A stretch of 50,709 nt of DNA from Deltaproteobacteria bacterium. Its GTDB lineage: Bacteria; Desulfobacterota; Syntrophia; Syntrophales; UBA2210. Positions within the stretch are counted from its first letter, which is position 1, and each line of letters starts with the position of its first letter. Below, piece by piece: positions 34,785 through 43,000 of this stretch. The stretch lies in the NCBI GenBank assembly GCA_016930775.1, contig JAFGGB010000189.1:1-50709 (forward strand), given 5' to 3'. A program made the position numbers and the translations under genes. The notes under the pieces were generated by a model. That model did not search any database, had not been told where the DNA came from, and saw only the letters and a list, made by a program, of their open reading frames with translations.

Positions 34785-35775
34785 GAACAACTCCTCATAT
34801 CTTTGAATCTGGCCTATTGTTTCTTATCAGACGGATGGTTTTCTTGAGCGTCAGAAGCGCTATGCATCCTGCCTGAGTGCCAACATTAGAGGAGGATGAA
34901 TGTCCTATATTCTTCAAGCATGGCGGAATCCTCTCTGAATAGGCGCTATCGTTTGTATAAGGTGCAATAGCGAAACAATAACGACAAACATAGTCATCGC
35001 TATCGCTGCGGCTATGGCTTGTGCGCTGTCTCAATAAAACGCGAGATTACTTCAATTGTTTTTTCACGACCGAAACGATGCAATGAACGAAAGGTTTTGC
35101 AATTTGTTTGAATTCTCTTTGAAAAATAAACAAATCACATCTGATCAACTCTGGGTATGCACCGAAATGTTTGCGCCGCACGTTATCATTTGTTTCTTTT
35201 GCAATACAACCCTAAATTGCAACGCTCTCAACGATGTTTCGGCAATTCGCTTTGAAAGTCAAGCGAGTTAAACTGATCAACTTATGCATGTTTTAAAACA
35301 GCTGCTTTAACATTATTGCACTGTACATCATCAAAACGTCGGTTTGCTTTAAATCACATTCCCGATGATATGTCAAGCAATTTATTGATTTATATAACAA
35401 TTTAAGGAAGGTAGAGAAACTTAAGCATGCGGGGGTCAAAGAAATGTTCCAGACGGCTCAACATACAACATGTTCATACCCGATAAGTTAATAACGGATC
35501 ATCAAAGATGCATTGCATTGTTTCGTTTATTGATCGGCATTTGCCAGATGCTGCACATTTAAATAAGAGCTTTCTACTTTCAACGCATTCTGTTTCAAGC
35601 GCCAAACACTTACACCTTTATTCATAAATGACCATAGGAACCTTGACATACCTCCTTTTCAGAAATTTGCGGAGTTATCTGTCTTTGAGACTATTATAAG
35701 TGTTTGAAGACAGGCTCAATAATCACGATCAGCTTGGTATAAAAGACCATTCTTTCCGGTATTCGTCAGTACAAA
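34785..35775. other. AT-rich 1-kb intergenic stretch
   Basis: No convincing gene on either strand, and clearly AT-richer than its surroundings. It holds the upstream region of the osmolyte operon, three copies of a CGCTAT(C/T)G element (34943-35005), and an 8-bp inverted repeat ATTTGTTT/AAACAAAT (35102-35135). Short frames around 34795-35034 (minus) and 35056-35271 (plus) show no recognisable protein. It may contain an unannotated RNA or decayed DNA. Confidence 0.5.
34943..35005. repeat. Three CGCTAT(C/T)G elements upstream of osmolyte operon
   Basis: GCGCTATCG (34943-34951), an inverted CAATAGCGA (34965-34973) and TCGCTATCG (34997-35005) lie 160-220 bp before the ATPase start. They could be operator half-sites; the spacing (22 and 32 bp) fits two and three helical turns. 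Confidence 0.35.
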
Positions 35776-37080
35776 CTACAGGTGTTTTCTTAAGTAGCGG
35801 TAATCCGGCGTGAGAGTCCCCCGGTGAAGGATCATAGCGCCTTTTAACTCCGGAATCATGGTCAGACGGGCGAAGTCGTCTTTGTAATTTGCGGCGGCGA
35901 TTAACGGTATGTATTCCCTGAGGATAGAGCTGAAATAGCAGGACGATTCGTAAGGTATCTCCGTAGGAAGAATGTCTACGGCCATGACAAGCGGTCCCCA
36001 ACCTTTGAATCCATGAGAAATGACGCCGTTCCGGGGGTCATAGACGTACACCGGGTCATCCGGCGAGGTCGATTCGACAGTGCACTCAATCGACCCTCCT
36101 GGATCGCAGGTGATGTCGCCGATGACTTTAAGTTTCGGCGGCACGGTTCCATTCCATAAATTCCTGCAGTCCTCGATTGTCATCAATCGAGGATACCGGG
36201 CATCCCAGTATATTCCGTTGACCAGCACTGTAAGCTGCGGGAGATATCGATAGAACTGCGATCTGTATTTTTTTACGCCTTCCCTGTAGTAATGATTAAG
36301 ATCGAAGGATTGCGAGCCGTCAATTGATTGAACCATATGCTTTTCCCGGAAGACGATCTTGTAGAGGACATGGCGCGACGCCGGGTCATTTAGCATGATG
36401 TCTTCAGGGGCTTCCGGTTCTATGCTCCGGAAGGGCAAGATGTCAAAGATGTCCTGGGCGCCCTGGGAGACATTGCCGTATCCCGTGAAGCCGACAATAA
36501 GGGGATTAAGGATCTCCGGGATTCCTCTGGTTCGTATAACCTCGGCCACGCGGTCCAATTCTTCACGGGCTTCTTCGAGATTGCGATAGTTTTTGGCCTG
36601 GCGAAGAACGCTGAAGGGATTCTCGATATTTTCTTCCTCCAAACGTTGCCCCAGCGCCCAGAGAGTGTTGATCATGCCGGCCATTCCGGCATGTCGGCCA
36701 AAAAATATAAGGCGGCGATTGTTGCCGTCGACGATGCGTTCATAGTCCAGAAGTGTTGTTTCAAGCTCCATCATTCGTTCAAGCATCGGCATGTTGTAGG
36801 GTTGTCCTTTTATGACATGGGCGAAAAAAAGATAGATTTTCCGAAATTCAAACATGTCCTTAGGGATTTCCTTTATGCCGATGATGATGTCGCAGTCTTT
36901 CAGAGATGTCTGAACAGGGATGCCTGCGGATCGGAAGTCGTTATCGGAAAAAACTCGATGGGCGCTTGCCTGAACCACAATGGAAATTCCCTGCTCCCGC
37001 AGGGCCTGAATGTCCTTCGGTATAAGCGGCGATCGTCGTTCCCAGGGACTTTTGTCCTCCGAACGGATTCCTATTTTCAT
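35776..37080 (-). CDS. Lysine-ketoglutarate reductase (LOR) domain protein
   Basis: Counterpart of the N-terminal half of eukaryotic alpha-aminoadipic semialdehyde synthase, which joins lysine and 2-oxoglutarate to saccharopine or reverses this. At 434 aa it has the alanine-dehydrogenase-like N-terminus (EDKSPWERRSPLIPKDI), the FFGRHAGMAGMIN and NYRN segments, a Rossmann TGYGNVSQGAQ, and LVNGIYWDARYPRL plus DITCDPGGSIE near the end, all matching AASS in order. AGGA lies nine bases before ATG 37080. It is the last gene of the dpp operon, 19 bp after the PrpD-like gene. The saccharopine dehydrogenase half is a separate gene in the same operon. Confidence 0.88.
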   Translation of the reverse strand: MKIGIRSEDKSPWERRSPLIPKDIQALREQGISIVVQASAHRVFSDNDFRSAGIPVQTSLKDCDIIIGIKEIPKDMFEFRKIYLFFAHVIKGQPYNMPMLERMMELETTLLDYERIVDGNNRRLIFFGRHAGMAGMINTLWALGQRLEEENIENPFSVLRQAKNYRNLEEAREELDRVAEVIRTRGIPEILNPLIVGFTGYGNVSQGAQDIFDILPFRSIEPEAPEDIMLNDPASRHVLYKIVFREKHMVQSIDGSQSFDLNHYYREGVKKYRSQFYRYLPQLTVLVNGIYWDARYPRLMTIEDCRNLWNGTVPPKLKVIGDITCDPGGSIECTVESTSPDDPVYVYDPRNGVISHGFKGWGPLVMAVDILPTEIPYESSCYFSSILREYIPLIAAANYKDDFARLTMIPELKGAMILHRGTLTPDYRYLRKHL

Positions 37081-37099
37081 TCTCTGCTGTCCTGTTTGG

Positions 37100-38467
37100 T
37101 TATTCTCTTTTCATTTTTGGGTCAAGAAATTTAATGCTTCCCAGCAAATTGACAAGCTTGGAAAAGCTTCCATTCATCGTCGAGGACAGGCATTTTAAAA
37201 GATCACCCTGTCGTTCCGGTGAAAGATATTTGTTTGAAAGTCCGAGCAGCTTTTCTTCTATCATTCGATAATCCATAGGATTGCCGGGGTCTCCCAGCGG
37301 ATCTTCAATGGTCGTTTCGTAGGTTTCTCCCCTTGCTGCCAGTCTTACGCGGGCCGGAACTTTTGCAGGGAACACGGCATCGAAGGCGGGATCCACGGCG
37401 AGTTTTATCTTTCGCGCCAGGGCTATGATATCCGGCCGGACCAGGAGTGAATTATCGAGCGGCAGGAGGGCGGGCTTTCCATCGACGGCTAGGACAGCGA
37501 GGCAAAAAGGTATGCTGTACTGGGCAGCCTCGATGGTAGAAGGATCGGGATAATTATTTAAAAGCAGAGCCCGTCCGAAGGTATCGACACGGATAGATCG
37601 AATGTCCTTCGCGGCAACGTTGCAATCATTCATGAGGCGCTCCAGACCGTCGAGAGCGCTGTGTATCCATCGGCAGCAGGCATAGGGTTTGAAGTACACT
37701 CCGTCAATGGCGAATCCTGCGCCCAAGTCAGAGAGTATCTTTTCAGCCTGGTAGTAGTCTTTATGATCAAGGATGTCCGTAGGTCCGGTAAACGATTGTT
37801 CGGCCAGCTCCAGGGCCACGAGTCCTGTGACTGCGGACCAGGGTATTCCTTCCTTGACGTGGTTTCCCATGATCGCGCTGTAACCCGCGGCCGAAAGTCC
37901 GGGTGACTGAACCCCCGCGATAGCCAGAGCCTGAGCCAATTTTCCCGGCTTGAAACCCTTGATCTTGCCGGCCGCCGCGGCTGCGCCGTAGGAGCACCAT
38001 CGTCCAGTGGCAAGCGTGTCAAGACGCGAGAAATCCCTTGCTGCCCCAATGCGGACGGCGACTTCATATCCGGCAACAACAGCAGCGATAAGGGTCTCAT
38101 CGTCGCAACGCCGTTCCTCATATGCGGCAAAAGCTGCGGGGATAATCGCCGCGCCGGGGTGACCGCCGGCGGCACGATGCCCGTCATCCAGGTCCAGGGC
38201 GCTGGCAGCGGCACTGTTGGCGAAAACTGCGCCTGCGACAGTGCGGCTCACCCCGGCGAACCAGAGGCCGGCAGGTCCTTCGCTGAAAATGGCTTGCGAA
38301 ATTTTTCGGATATGCTTTGCAGAATCACTGGAATACCCCCCAATAGAAGCCGCGATGAGGTCGGCGATGCATTTCTTCACTGATTCCCTGGTGGCCGATG
38401 GAATCTTTTCCGGCTTGAGGTTGCAGACGAATTCCGCGAGAACCTCCGTCGTTGAGATTTTTGCCAT
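37100..38467 (-). CDS. MmgE/PrpD family protein
   Basis: Member of the MmgE/PrpD family, 455 aa, with the family segments ANSAAASALDLDDGHRAAGGHPGAAIIPAA (about 75-105, first part DLDDGH) and a C-terminal alpha-beta domain. Known members include 2-methylcitrate dehydratase, cis-aconitate decarboxylase and the iminodisuccinate epimerase of Agrobacterium. ATG 38467 starts one base after the stop of the HTH-DctP regulator gene, with GGA eight bases upstream; an earlier in-frame start exists at 38512. There are no other methylcitrate genes nearby, so an epimerase, lyase or dehydratase in amine/opine breakdown is more plausible than propionate metabolism (inference). Confidence 0.88.
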   Translation of the reverse strand: MAKISTTEVLAEFVCNLKPEKIPSATRESVKKCIADLIAASIGGYSSDSAKHIRKISQAIFSEGPAGLWFAGVSRTVAGAVFANSAAASALDLDDGHRAAGGHPGAAIIPAAFAAYEERRCDDETLIAAVVAGYEVAVRIGAARDFSRLDTLATGRWCSYGAAAAAGKIKGFKPGKLAQALAIAGVQSPGLSAAGYSAIMGNHVKEGIPWSAVTGLVALELAEQSFTGPTDILDHKDYYQAEKILSDLGAGFAIDGVYFKPYACCRWIHSALDGLERLMNDCNVAAKDIRSIRVDTFGRALLLNNYPDPSTIEAAQYSIPFCLAVLAVDGKPALLPLDNSLLVRPDIIALARKIKLAVDPAFDAVFPAKVPARVRLAARGETYETTIEDPLGDPGNPMDYRMIEEKLLGLSNKYLSPERQGDLLKCLSSTMNGSFSKLVNLLGSIKFLDPKMKRE

Positions 38468-38468
38468 A

Positions 38469-39647
38469 TTATTTGTCCGGCGGTTTACAGGCGTTAATGG
38501 CGTCGGAGACATCTTTCTGCACTATTCCTTTGCCGATTAGAATATCACGGACCCGTTCGGCTTCCTTTTTCCATAGCGAGGTGTCTACTTTTATGTAGGC
38601 AGCATTAAATCGTTTTATGTTGAGAAGTTCGTTGCTTTCTTCGGCTTCCCGGATACAAGCGGAGAATGAATCTCCCGCGGAGTCGCATACCTGGATCAAG
38701 GTTTCCTGAAGCGACGGAGGAAGCATTCGGTATTTAAGATCATTCATGGCAACTCCCAGAACCGGAGGGATATCTCCCAGGAGTGTTACAAAGGGCGTGT
38801 ACCTGCAGAACGAGAGAGGATATACATGCGCCTTATGGGTCGGCAGGATGTCGATTTCTTTCTGGCGGAGGCTGGTTCGCACGTCCGACCATGGTACAAC
38901 AACGGGAATCGCTCCCAGTTCTTCCCAGAATCGGGCAAGAACAGAAGACTCATAGATCCGCACGCGCAATCCTTTTACATCGGCCGGTGCAATGATGGGC
39001 CGTGAAGAAACGATAACCCACTCGAGGCCTCGGATCCAGTTCCATCGATTGTTTATGAATCGAATGCCCTGTGCCGGGAGCGGCGCCTTCATCTTCTCGA
39101 TGAAATAATCGCTTTCCAGGAACGCCCTCTGGTGGGATTCACTCGAAAATATGTAGGGTAGCGAAAGATAAGAATAGTCTGTGACAAACTTTCCATAATG
39201 ATAGAGTTGCTCAATAAAAATATCGATGATCCCCTGTCGAAGCTGATCGACCTGCTCGCCGGGGCTTCCCAGTTGCGATTCCTTGAGGGGTATGAGGGAA
39301 ATCGAATGGTTTGTCCTCTCATAGACATCTTGGGCGAACCGCAGGATTGCCTCATTTTCCGGACCTTCCACACTTGTCAGCGTACCGAGCACCCTCGGAA
39401 TTTCCTCATCGCTCAGGAAAAGATAGCTGAGAGGGCGATTCAGGGCTGCACAAATATTTCCCAGGATTTTTATGGATAGAGTGGCCCGTCCGTTTTCGAT
39501 CTTAGATAATTGGCCCTGGGATATTCCGGCCAAGCGGGCCAGTTGCAATGAAGTGATGCCCGTCGATGCCCGCAGTTCGCGCACTTTCGCGCCGATTCGC
39601 GCTTGAATCCGAGTTTCCAGGTCCTGTGTATTAGCATGAGGCGTCAT
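38469..39647 (-). CDS. XRE-type HTH fused to a DctP TRAP receptor domain
   Basis: Predicted one-component regulator of about 392 aa. Residues 14-78 form a Cro/CI-type HTH (LQLARLAGISQGQLSKIENG). From about 97 to the end is a TRAP solute-receptor (DctP) domain: QLGSPGEQVDQLRQGIIDI (126-144), SLPYIFSS, and DVKGLRVRIYESSV with the carboxylate-binding arginine expected at R230, then GAIPVVVPWSDVRTSLRQKEID. No signal peptide is present, so the normally periplasmic domain would sense a ligand in the cytoplasm. It lies inside the dpp-SDH-LOR operon, one base before the PrpD-like gene. The start is ATG 39647 or GTG 39656. The link to the palindromic operators at 46.7 kb is inference. Confidence 0.88.
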   Translation of the reverse strand: MTPHANTQDLETRIQARIGAKVRELRASTGITSLQLARLAGISQGQLSKIENGRATLSIKILGNICAALNRPLSYLFLSDEEIPRVLGTLTSVEGPENEAILRFAQDVYERTNHSISLIPLKESQLGSPGEQVDQLRQGIIDIFIEQLYHYGKFVTDYSYLSLPYIFSSESHQRAFLESDYFIEKMKAPLPAQGIRFINNRWNWIRGLEWVIVSSRPIIAPADVKGLRVRIYESSVLARFWEELGAIPVVVPWSDVRTSLRQKEIDILPTHKAHVYPLSFCRYTPFVTLLGDIPPVLGVAMNDLKYRMLPPSLQETLIQVCDSAGDSFSACIREAEESNELLNIKRFNAAYIKVDTSLWKKEAERVRDILIGKGIVQKDVSDAINACKPPDK

Positions 39648-39774
39648 TATGGTCACTGAACCAGCCGTCTATGTAAAAGTAACTTTAGCATCTTCCAGAC
39701 AGTACAGGCATCAAACGCTGCCGTTTTCATCATTGTAGGACAGCAAGGGATTATCCTTTGCCATAACTGCATGC

Positions 39775-40983
39775 CTATGATCCTGCAGTAGGCTCGGTTT
39801 CATTATCATTGATCTCGCCGCATTGTCGTCTCACCTGCATGCCTCTCCGCGAGAGTTCCTCTATGAGGATCTGTGGCGGCACGTGAAGGGCCGGCGATAG
39901 AACGCCGGGCTGTTGTATTTTCCCCGAGAGGATCATCTGAGCGCCGATACTTGCTGTAAATCCAACCGTTCTGTTCATTGCGAAGAGCCCGGTTGAAAGA
40001 TCACGGTAATCGGTGAGGCTGTATGTGACATTGACTTTCTTGCCCGATTTGATCCCCCAGGCTTTGACAAGAAGGATTACGATGTCGCGTTCATTTTCTC
40101 TGAATTGGAGTCGTGGAGTCAGATGTTCCACTAAAAATTGCCGGGGGCTGATATCGGCCCCTGCAATCTTTTCCGGTGTGTCATCGAGAAAGCCAAGTTC
40201 CGCAATGATGCGCCAGAACTGGCTGTGGCCGGGCCACCGCAAGGCAAATCTACCCATGTTCTGAATGTTTTCCGATAATTTGAAAACAGAGATGTAATGG
40301 ACTGCATCGCCATTCGGATAGGCTTCTAAAATGCCGAGTTCGGGCACATAGATGTCATGAATATATTCTTTTCTGAAGATCTTTTCTCCCGGTACGGAGA
40401 CGACTTCGCCGTTTTTCAGGAATTGCGCCGGGCGTTTGTAGGCTTTGAGAACGCCGTTGAAGGTCCAGGTAATCTTGTAATTCAAAGGATTGTCTGCGGC
40501 GCAGACCGGTTCGGGAAGACCGGCGCCGTAAGAGTACAGACCCTTTACCTCGTCGAGTTCATCGATGGCAAGTCGTCCAAGGATTAGATCGATCCCCGGA
40601 TCCATGCCCATTTCGGGAAGAATCGATATTCCCCGTGACCGCGCCTCCCCGTCGAGTTCGAGAATCCTTCCGGTGTAACTGCTGCTCACGAATGGAATCC
40701 CCGCTTTTAGAGCCGCCTGGGCCACGATGAAACCGTAATCGGGAGGTATCATGCAGATGACGAGTTGCGCGCCCGTTTCTCTTATAGTCGCATCGAGGCG
40801 ATCGTTCACGTCGGCGTTGACATAATAACCCCTAGTTTTTTTAAGACCTTTCTGACTGATATATTTCTCCACCATCGCCAAGTCTTGATCGGCGACAATA
40901 ATATCCGTAATCAAAGATGATTCTTCCAGATCATGAACCACTGCCTTGCCCTGCAATCCCATGCCCAGTATGAGTACTTTCAT
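39775..40983 (-). CDS. Saccharopine dehydrogenase (glutamate-forming type)
   Basis: Counterpart of the C-terminal half of eukaryotic AASS, which oxidises saccharopine to glutamate and alpha-aminoadipate semialdehyde with NAD(P)+. At 402 aa it has a Rossmann GMGLQG (7-12), ISILPEMGMDPGIDLIL, and SYGAGLPEPVCAADNPLNYK, corresponding to the human GGLPAPEHSNNPLRYK region. ATG 40983 has GAGGGAC about eight bases upstream. It follows dppC by 53 bp and precedes the HTH-DctP gene by 127 bp. Specificity for saccharopine itself rather than a similar secondary amine is not proven. Confidence 0.88.
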   Translation of the reverse strand: MKVLILGMGLQGKAVVHDLEESSLITDIIVADQDLAMVEKYISQKGLKKTRGYYVNADVNDRLDATIRETGAQLVICMIPPDYGFIVAQAALKAGIPFVSSSYTGRILELDGEARSRGISILPEMGMDPGIDLILGRLAIDELDEVKGLYSYGAGLPEPVCAADNPLNYKITWTFNGVLKAYKRPAQFLKNGEVVSVPGEKIFRKEYIHDIYVPELGILEAYPNGDAVHYISVFKLSENIQNMGRFALRWPGHSQFWRIIAELGFLDDTPEKIAGADISPRQFLVEHLTPRLQFRENERDIVILLVKAWGIKSGKKVNVTYSLTDYRDLSTGLFAMNRTVGFTASIGAQMILSGKIQQPGVLSPALHVPPQILIEELSRRGMQVRRQCGEINDNETEPTAGS

Positions 40984-41036
40984 AATGTCGGTCCCTCGCA
41001 ATTGTACCGGATAGCCGGCGCCAAAAAATGTGAACC

Positions 41037-41945
41037 TTATATATTTCTCAGGCGGGGATCAAGAGCATCCCTCAAGCCGTCGCCGAGAAGGTTAATTGAC
41101 AGGATTGTAATCATGATTGCGATGCCGGGGAAGGTTACGAGCCACCAGGCATCGGTAATGTAAATCCGACCATCGGCGAGCATCCGTCCCCAGGTGGCCA
41201 TAGGAGGAGGCACTCCCATGCCAAGGAAGGATAGTCCGCTTTCCCAGATGATGATGTTCGCCACCCTTAAAGTGCCCAGGATCAGAAGGGGGGATATGAC
41301 ATTCGGAAGAATATGCCTCGTTATAATAGTGCGATGAGGAGTTCCTATCGCTCGTGAAGCTTCAACAAATTCCTTTTCCTTCAAGGATAAGACGCTTCCT
41401 CGAATCGTACGCGCATAAGTCACCCAATCGGAGAGACCCAGAACGAGGATGAGATTGAACAGAGACGTGCCGAGCACGGCAATGATCGATATTGTCAGCA
41501 GCATGAAGGGGTAGGCCATGAATATGTCGGCGATTCGCATAATGATGTTATCGATCCGCCCGCCGTAGTATCCTGATATCAAGCCTAGAATGATGCCGGC
41601 TAATGCTGCTAGGGCCACTGCGGCGAAACCGACGAGAAGAGATATCCTGCTTCCGTGCAGCAGTCTTGCCAAAATGTCGCGACCCAGGTTGTCCGTCCCG
41701 AGAAGATGCGCGACGGTTCCTCCTTCCTGCCAGGCCGGAGGAGTAAACCGGGCCATCAGGTCCTGAGACAGGGGGTTAACATTGTAAACGGCAGGGAAGG
41801 AGAGACTCGTCAAAACGATGATGATCAACATGGCTCCTCCGACCAGGGCGCTGGGGCGACGGGCCACTTCTCTCAGCGTTTCATTCAGGAGCCGGAGGCG
41901 GGGAGCTATCTCATCAATGATTATCGTCATCGCACCTGATCTCAT
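41037..41945 (-). CDS. dppC: Dipeptide/oligopeptide ABC permease DppC-like
   Basis: Inner-membrane permease of the peptide/nickel family, 302 aa. It has the OppC N-terminal domain with NPLSQDLMARFTPPAWQEGG and LGTDNLGRDILARLLHGSRISL, then the permease core with the EAA loop EFVEASRAIGTPHRTIITRHILPN. The start lies 5 bp after the dppB stop. It pairs with DppB. Substrate may be peptides or opine-like amines. Confidence 0.93.
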   Translation of the reverse strand: MRSGAMTIIIDEIAPRLRLLNETLREVARRPSALVGGAMLIIIVLTSLSFPAVYNVNPLSQDLMARFTPPAWQEGGTVAHLLGTDNLGRDILARLLHGSRISLLVGFAAVALAALAGIILGLISGYYGGRIDNIIMRIADIFMAYPFMLLTISIIAVLGTSLFNLILVLGLSDWVTYARTIRGSVLSLKEKEFVEASRAIGTPHRTIITRHILPNVISPLLILGTLRVANIIIWESGLSFLGMGVPPPMATWGRMLADGRIYITDAWWLVTFPGIAIMITILSINLLGDGLRDALDPRLRNI

Positions 41946-41950
41946 GTCTG

Positions 41951-42877
41951 TTATTGTTCCTCAAAGTATCTGATCTGCGGATCCAGATAGAGATACAGCA
42001 GGTCTACAAAAAAATTGACGGCGACGAAGATGACGGCCAGAACGAGGACAATCGCCTGGACCAGAGGGTAATCCCGGTTGAAAATGGCCTGTACCACCAA
42101 TCGGCCTACGCCGGGCCAGGCAAACACGGTTTCTATGATGACCGTCCCGCCGAGGAGAAAGCCGAACTGCATTCCTGCGACGGTTACGATGGGGATAAGT
42201 GCGTTTTTCAAGGCATGCTTCGATATGACGATCTGCTCTTTCAGTCCCTTCGCCCGCGCCGTCCTGATATAATCAAGACTGAGAATCTCCAGCAAAACCG
42301 ATCGGGTGAGGCGGGCGAACATGGCCATCAGGCTGAGACCTAACGCAAGAGACGGCATGATGAGATGAGCGAAAGTCCCGCGACCCGATGTAGGGAGCCA
42401 TCCAAGCTTGACGGAAAACAAGAGAATGAGCATGATGCCGAGCCAGAAATGAGGCATGGAAAGCCCGAAGAGAGCGGCGAACATGCTGCCCATATCCAGC
42501 AGAGATCCCCGCTTGACCGCCGATATGACGCCGATGGGAATCGCAAAGACTAAGGCGATTATCATTGATGTCAGGGCAAGTTCGAGGCTGGCGGGCAGTC
42601 GCTCGACGATCAATTTCATGACCGGAATCTTATAGTATAAAGAGTTGCCGAAATCCCCCTGAATGGCGTGGGCGGCAAACCGGATATATTGCTTGTACAG
42701 GGGATCGTTGAAACCCAATTGTTGCCGCAATTCCTCTATTTCCTGGATCGATGCATCGCCGGGAAGCATGAGCATGACCGGATCTCCCGAGAGGTGGATG
42801 AAAATGAAGCTGATGACGGAGATGCCGATCAACACGTAAACGGTGTGCCAGAGACGTTTCAACAGATAACGAAGCAT
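41951..42877 (-). CDS. dppB: Dipeptide/oligopeptide ABC permease DppB-like
   Basis: Inner-membrane permease, 308 aa from ATG 42877 (typical MLRYLLKRL start, GAAGGGA just upstream); the frame also allows ATG 42889. Helix 1 is followed by the HLSGDPVMLMLPGDAS and QLGFNDPLYKQY segments characteristic of DppB, with the EAA loop DYIRTARAKGLKEQIVISKHALKNA near the C-terminus. A large inverted repeat separates it from dppA. Confidence 0.93.
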   Translation of the reverse strand: MLRYLLKRLWHTVYVLIGISVISFIFIHLSGDPVMLMLPGDASIQEIEELRQQLGFNDPLYKQYIRFAAHAIQGDFGNSLYYKIPVMKLIVERLPASLELALTSMIIALVFAIPIGVISAVKRGSLLDMGSMFAALFGLSMPHFWLGIMLILLFSVKLGWLPTSGRGTFAHLIMPSLALGLSLMAMFARLTRSVLLEILSLDYIRTARAKGLKEQIVISKHALKNALIPIVTVAGMQFGFLLGGTVIIETVFAWPGVGRLVVQAIFNRDYPLVQAIVLVLAVIFVAVNFFVDLLYLYLDPQIRYFEEQ

Positions 42878-42907
42878 AGTCCCTTCCATCGATCGATTGA
42901 TTCAATG

Positions 42908-42957
42908 GCCGCTGGGAACCACGAATTTTCTTCACAAATCCGGAGATTCCCAGCGGC
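42908..42957. repeat. 11-bp inverted repeat between dppA and dppB
   Basis: GCCGCTGGGAA (42908-42918) and its exact complement TTCCCAGCGGC (42947-42957) are separated by 28 bases. In the operon mRNA it would form a stable stem just after dppA, likely giving more receptor than permease. No T-tract follows, so it is not a classic terminator. Confidence 0.55.
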
Positions 42958-43000
42958 GCGCAGCGGTTGCCTTCCGCGGTCAGAACGACATTGCTTTCTC

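Noticed and set aside
34795-35271. Short frames on both strands in the AT-rich gap
   Set aside because: They start at weak codons without ribosome sites and show no recognisable protein sequence.
37100-38467. Assignment of the MmgE/PrpD gene as methylcitrate dehydratase (prpD)
   Set aside because: No prpB, prpC or acnD-type gene is nearby, and the operon context is amine/opine metabolism, so the symbol was not given.
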